The notes below the pieces were generated by a model. The model saw only the letters and a list, made by a program, of their open reading frames with translations, was not told the origin of the DNA and did not search any database. DNA of 64,000 nucleotides, taken from contig JANUWF010001659.1 of the NCBI GenBank assembly GCA_026120185.1, positions 5,084,001-5,148,000 of the forward strand. The letters run 5' to 3'. Positions 61,331 to 64,000 of the stretch are shown one piece after another. Every line of letters begins with the position of its first letter. Position 1 is the first letter of the stretch. Source of the stretch: Voacanga thouarsii. Taxonomy: Eukaryota > Streptophyta > Magnoliopsida > Gentianales > Apocynaceae. The translations under genes were made by a program, and so were the position numbers.

Positions 61331-62440
61331 GCCCTGCTTTGGTGAAAAGGGCAATGCTAGACAAACTTGAAAGTAAGTCTGACAAATGTTTATTTGTTAG
61401 ATATTCGAAAGAATCCTTCAAATATTACTTCTATCTTCCTTCTGAAAATAAAGTTTTTGTTTCGAAATATGCTATATTCTTAGAGAAGGAGCACATGTTT
61501 AAAGAAGGTAGTGGGAGTAAGCTTGAACTTAGTAAAGTTCAACAAGAACAAACAAATATTGATCAACCGTCTAAACGCACACCTATTGATGAATCTTCTA
61601 ACACACAAGAGCCTTGTAGATTGAGGAGGATACAAGTGACACCTAAGAGATATGGATTTCTCATAACTGACTACGATGATGTATTGCTCATAGAAGAAGA
61701 TGAGCCTACTACTTACAAAAATGTTTTGAATAGTTTAGAATATGACAAATGGCTTGCAGTCATGAAGTCAGAAATAGATTCCATGTATAAGTATGGATTT
61801 TTGTTGATCTACTCAATGGAATCGAGCCTATATAGGGTGCAAATGGGTTTTCAAGAAGAAAACTGACATGGATGCTAATGCGGTTACCTAAAAGGCACAT
61901 CTGGTTGCAAAACGTTATTGAGAACAGTAAGGTATTAACTATAATGAAACCTTTTCTCCAGTCGCTATGCTAAAATCCATAAGAATACTCTTAGAACTTG
62001 GCGCTCAATATGACTATGAGGTTTTTCCAATGGATGTGAAAATAACTTTTTTTAATAGAAACCTAATCGAAGAAGTGTATATGATACAACCTAAAGGTTT
62101 CACATCCGAAGATGGCACAAAAGTATGCAAGTTGCAAAGGTCCATGTATAGACTTAAGCAAGCATCTAGGAGTTAAAACATCTATTTTTATGAGTCTATT
62201 AAAGAATTTAGTTTCATTCAAAATATGGATAAACCTTATATGTATAATAAGGTTAGTGTGAGTGCAGTTGTTTTCTTATTGCTTTATGTAGATAACATAT
62301 TACTAATAGAAAATGATGTTTCTGTTCTTCAGTCTGTAAAGATTTTCTTATCTAAGATCTTTTCCATGAAAGACCTTGAAGAAACAACCTATATTCTGGA
62401 AATAAGGATCTATAGAGATTGATCACGGAGGAGGCTAGGT
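61324..62440 (+). pseudogene. copia reverse transcriptase (broken)
   Basis: The open piece at 61324-61866 covers the integrase C-terminal linker (KCLFVRYSKESFKYYFYLPS) and the RT N terminus (EYDKWLAVMKSEIDSMYKYG). The next piece at 61967-62176 gives FPMDVKITFFNRNLIEEVYM with MIQPKGFTSEDGTKVCKLQR and SMYRLKQASRS. At 62225-62422 follows the catalytic box FLLLYVDNILLI, where the second Asp of Y-V-D-D is Asn, abolishing activity. Stops and frame changes fall between the pieces. The order and spacing are normal for Ty1/copia, with RT after integrase. Confidence 0.9.
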
Positions 62441-63111
62441 CCTTCACAGTCTACATACATAGGCAATATACTAAAGAGGCTTAGTATTGATCAATCCAAA
62501 ATAGGATTCTTACCTATGACACATGGAGTAAGCCTTTCAAAGTCGATGTCTCCAAAGACATAAGTTGAAAGGGATCATATGAGTAGAATTCTGTATACTT
62601 TGGCAATTGAGTATATCATGTATGCTATGATATGTACTAGGTTCGATGTATTATGTGCTCTTAGCATGATAAGCAAATACCAATCTGATCTTGGTGAGAG
62701 TCATTGGGTGAGTGGTAAGAATATCCTCAAATTCTTACAAAGGACAAATGATGTATTCATGGTATATGAAGATGGTGATTTGAAAGTAAGAGGCTATAAT
62801 GATGCTAGCTTTCAGTCCGATAAGGATGACTACAAATCACAACCTGGCTACATATTTATGTTGTGTGGAAGGGCAGTGAGTTAGAAAAGCTCCAAACAAG
62901 ATACTATTACCGACAATCGACTGGAGCATGTACTTAGACGTTTTCATTTGATTAAAGATATCATTAATAAATAAGATGTAAAGATAGAGAGAATTCTCAT
63001 GGATCAAAACATAGCTGATCCACTTACTAAAGCATTTTTCTTGACGAAACATGATATACATATTAAGTCATTCAGTATTCAATACATGAATTATTGGCTC
63101 CAGTGCAAGTG
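62441..63111 (+). pseudogene. copia RNase H and pol C terminus (broken)
   Basis: ILYTLAIEYIMYAMICTRFD and LSMISKYQSDLGESHWVSGK (62579-62760) lead into RNase H: FMVYEDGDLKVRGYNDASFQ has the Y-x-DAS/ADF-type catalytic Asp, then QPGYIFMLCGRAVS and a TAG in place of the Trp that normally follows (62882). The end reads HLIKDIINK, a TAA, then DVKIERILMDQNIADPLTKA and FLTKHDIHI, the family pol C terminus. A polypurine tract follows at 63105. Confidence 0.88.
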
Positions 63112-63117
63112 GGAGAT
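63105..63117 (+). promoter_or_regulatory. polypurine tract of the copia element
   Basis: gcaagtgggagat directly precedes the LTR start TGTTAGTATAG, the usual copia context. Confidence 0.8.
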
Positions 63118-64000
63118 TGTTAGTATAGTGCCCTAGAGGCAATCACTTATATCATGTATATTGCATAATAATTAATCAAAGAGGCATTTTTTATCTTTTA
63201 GTTTAATTGTTATATCTTAATATGCGTATAAAGTGTTTGATAAAGTCCTTAGTACAACACAGTGTTAAGAAAGTTGTGATAGAGATCATAATGTGAGATT
63301 CCTACTACACTATATAGTGTTTGTGCTTGAATAATCCCTAGTCATAGTGTTAATGAGATAAGACATTATTAATATGTCAAGACTAGGGCATGCTATGTCT
63401 GTTGATTGGATAAAGTGGTGGTTCTCATAACCATGAGTATTGTGATACTCAAGATTAATATGTGGACACTTGTTATATGAACAAGTTCGTTAGATGACCT
63501 AGTTATGAGATAATCACTTGGATAAGCTATTGAGTGTCAGTGATAGAATCTCATTATAGCAAATGTGCAAGTATCCTTAGACTTGAGAACTGCAAGGTAC
63601 ATTGTATGCTAAGCATTGTAGTTTGATTCCAATCTCTGGAGCCAGATTGAGGGCTGCCTATGAGATGGATATTGGGTACAATGTGAGGTAAATGAAAGTG
63701 TTTGAGAGGGTCAAGAAAGGATTCACCACTCTTAATAGTAGGAGAGTATATCTTAGGGCTACTTGTAGAAATCATTACTCACGAAGTTCTTGGCCAAGGC
63801 AACTATCTATTAGAAATAGTTCTAAATTTGATACACATATCGACTAATGGATTTTTGGAACAAGTATTAAAATATTCAGGCCTAAATTAATAATATTCTA
63901 GATGAAGTTGGCACTAATTCCACTATCTAGAGTGAATGAGATATAATATGGTGAAAGGAGTTTATTGCACTAGTTATTTGCTATTAAAAGATTCATGTCA
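63118..64000 (+). repeat. 3' LTR of the copia element, cut by the window end
   Basis: It starts TGTTAGTATAGTGCCCTAG and aligns over all 883 bp with 39341-40200, clearly the same family. Its end and TSD lie outside the window, so pairing with 39341-41004 as one element cannot be proven here. Confidence 0.88.

Overview
The window is nuclear DNA of a flowering plant, probably a eudicot, made almost entirely of nested, decayed transposable elements. The evidence is AT-rich sequence, LTR retrotransposons primed by initiator-Met or Asp tRNA, Ty3/gypsy elements of the Tekay-like chromovirus and Athila-like lineages, Ty1/copia elements and a CACTA (En/Spm) transposase remnant. The species cannot be told from the sequence. 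I found no host protein-coding gene, rRNA gene, functional tRNA gene or CRISPR array.

Left half (1-37026), minus-strand insertions in three layers. An old LTR element C (gag-like remnant 1-480, leader, primer-binding site 1614-1625, LTR from 1628) received gypsy element A at 2523-37026 (TSD gttat/gttgt). The right LTR of A received gypsy element B at 12706-33542 (TSD ggtat on both sides). A and B share an architecture: LTRs of 4.1-4.4 kb, initiator-Met PBS, an extra acidic ORF, then gag-protease-RT-RNaseH-integrase-chromodomain-like pol. B is a tandem dimer (LTR, internal 1, part of an LTR, internal 2, LTR). A 3.1-kb deletion fuses the extra ORF of internal 1 to the middle of the central LTR. 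All gag-pol genes are broken; the longest open stretch is a 505-codon protease-RT segment (25707-27224).

Right half (37027-64000), a mosaic. It holds the rest of C, a CACTA transposase remnant (37807-39340) cut by a copia 5' LTR (39341-41004), and a solo copia LTR of the same family in opposite orientation (41686-43438, TSD aaatt). Next come a Sirevirus-like LTR (44386-~45690), an Athila-like gag and LTR (45720-48804), an Athila-type 3' internal region, and a Tekay-like LTR fragment (50560-51413). A non-coding Athila/LARD-like element H (51414-56140), another Athila-like LTR (to 57742) and a decayed plus-strand copia gag-pol with 3' LTR (59359-64000, running off the window) complete it. The outer copia LTRs may be the two ends of one element filled by later insertions.

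The most interesting points are: an extra retrotransposon ORF carrying tandem SUMO-interaction-like motifs beside an NLS-like patch; the scarred tandem structure of B; a tRNA-like (box A/box B) insertion in the B LTRs; a 1.7-kb inverted LTR pair that could form a long hairpin RNA; and a leader almost free of C on its sense strand.
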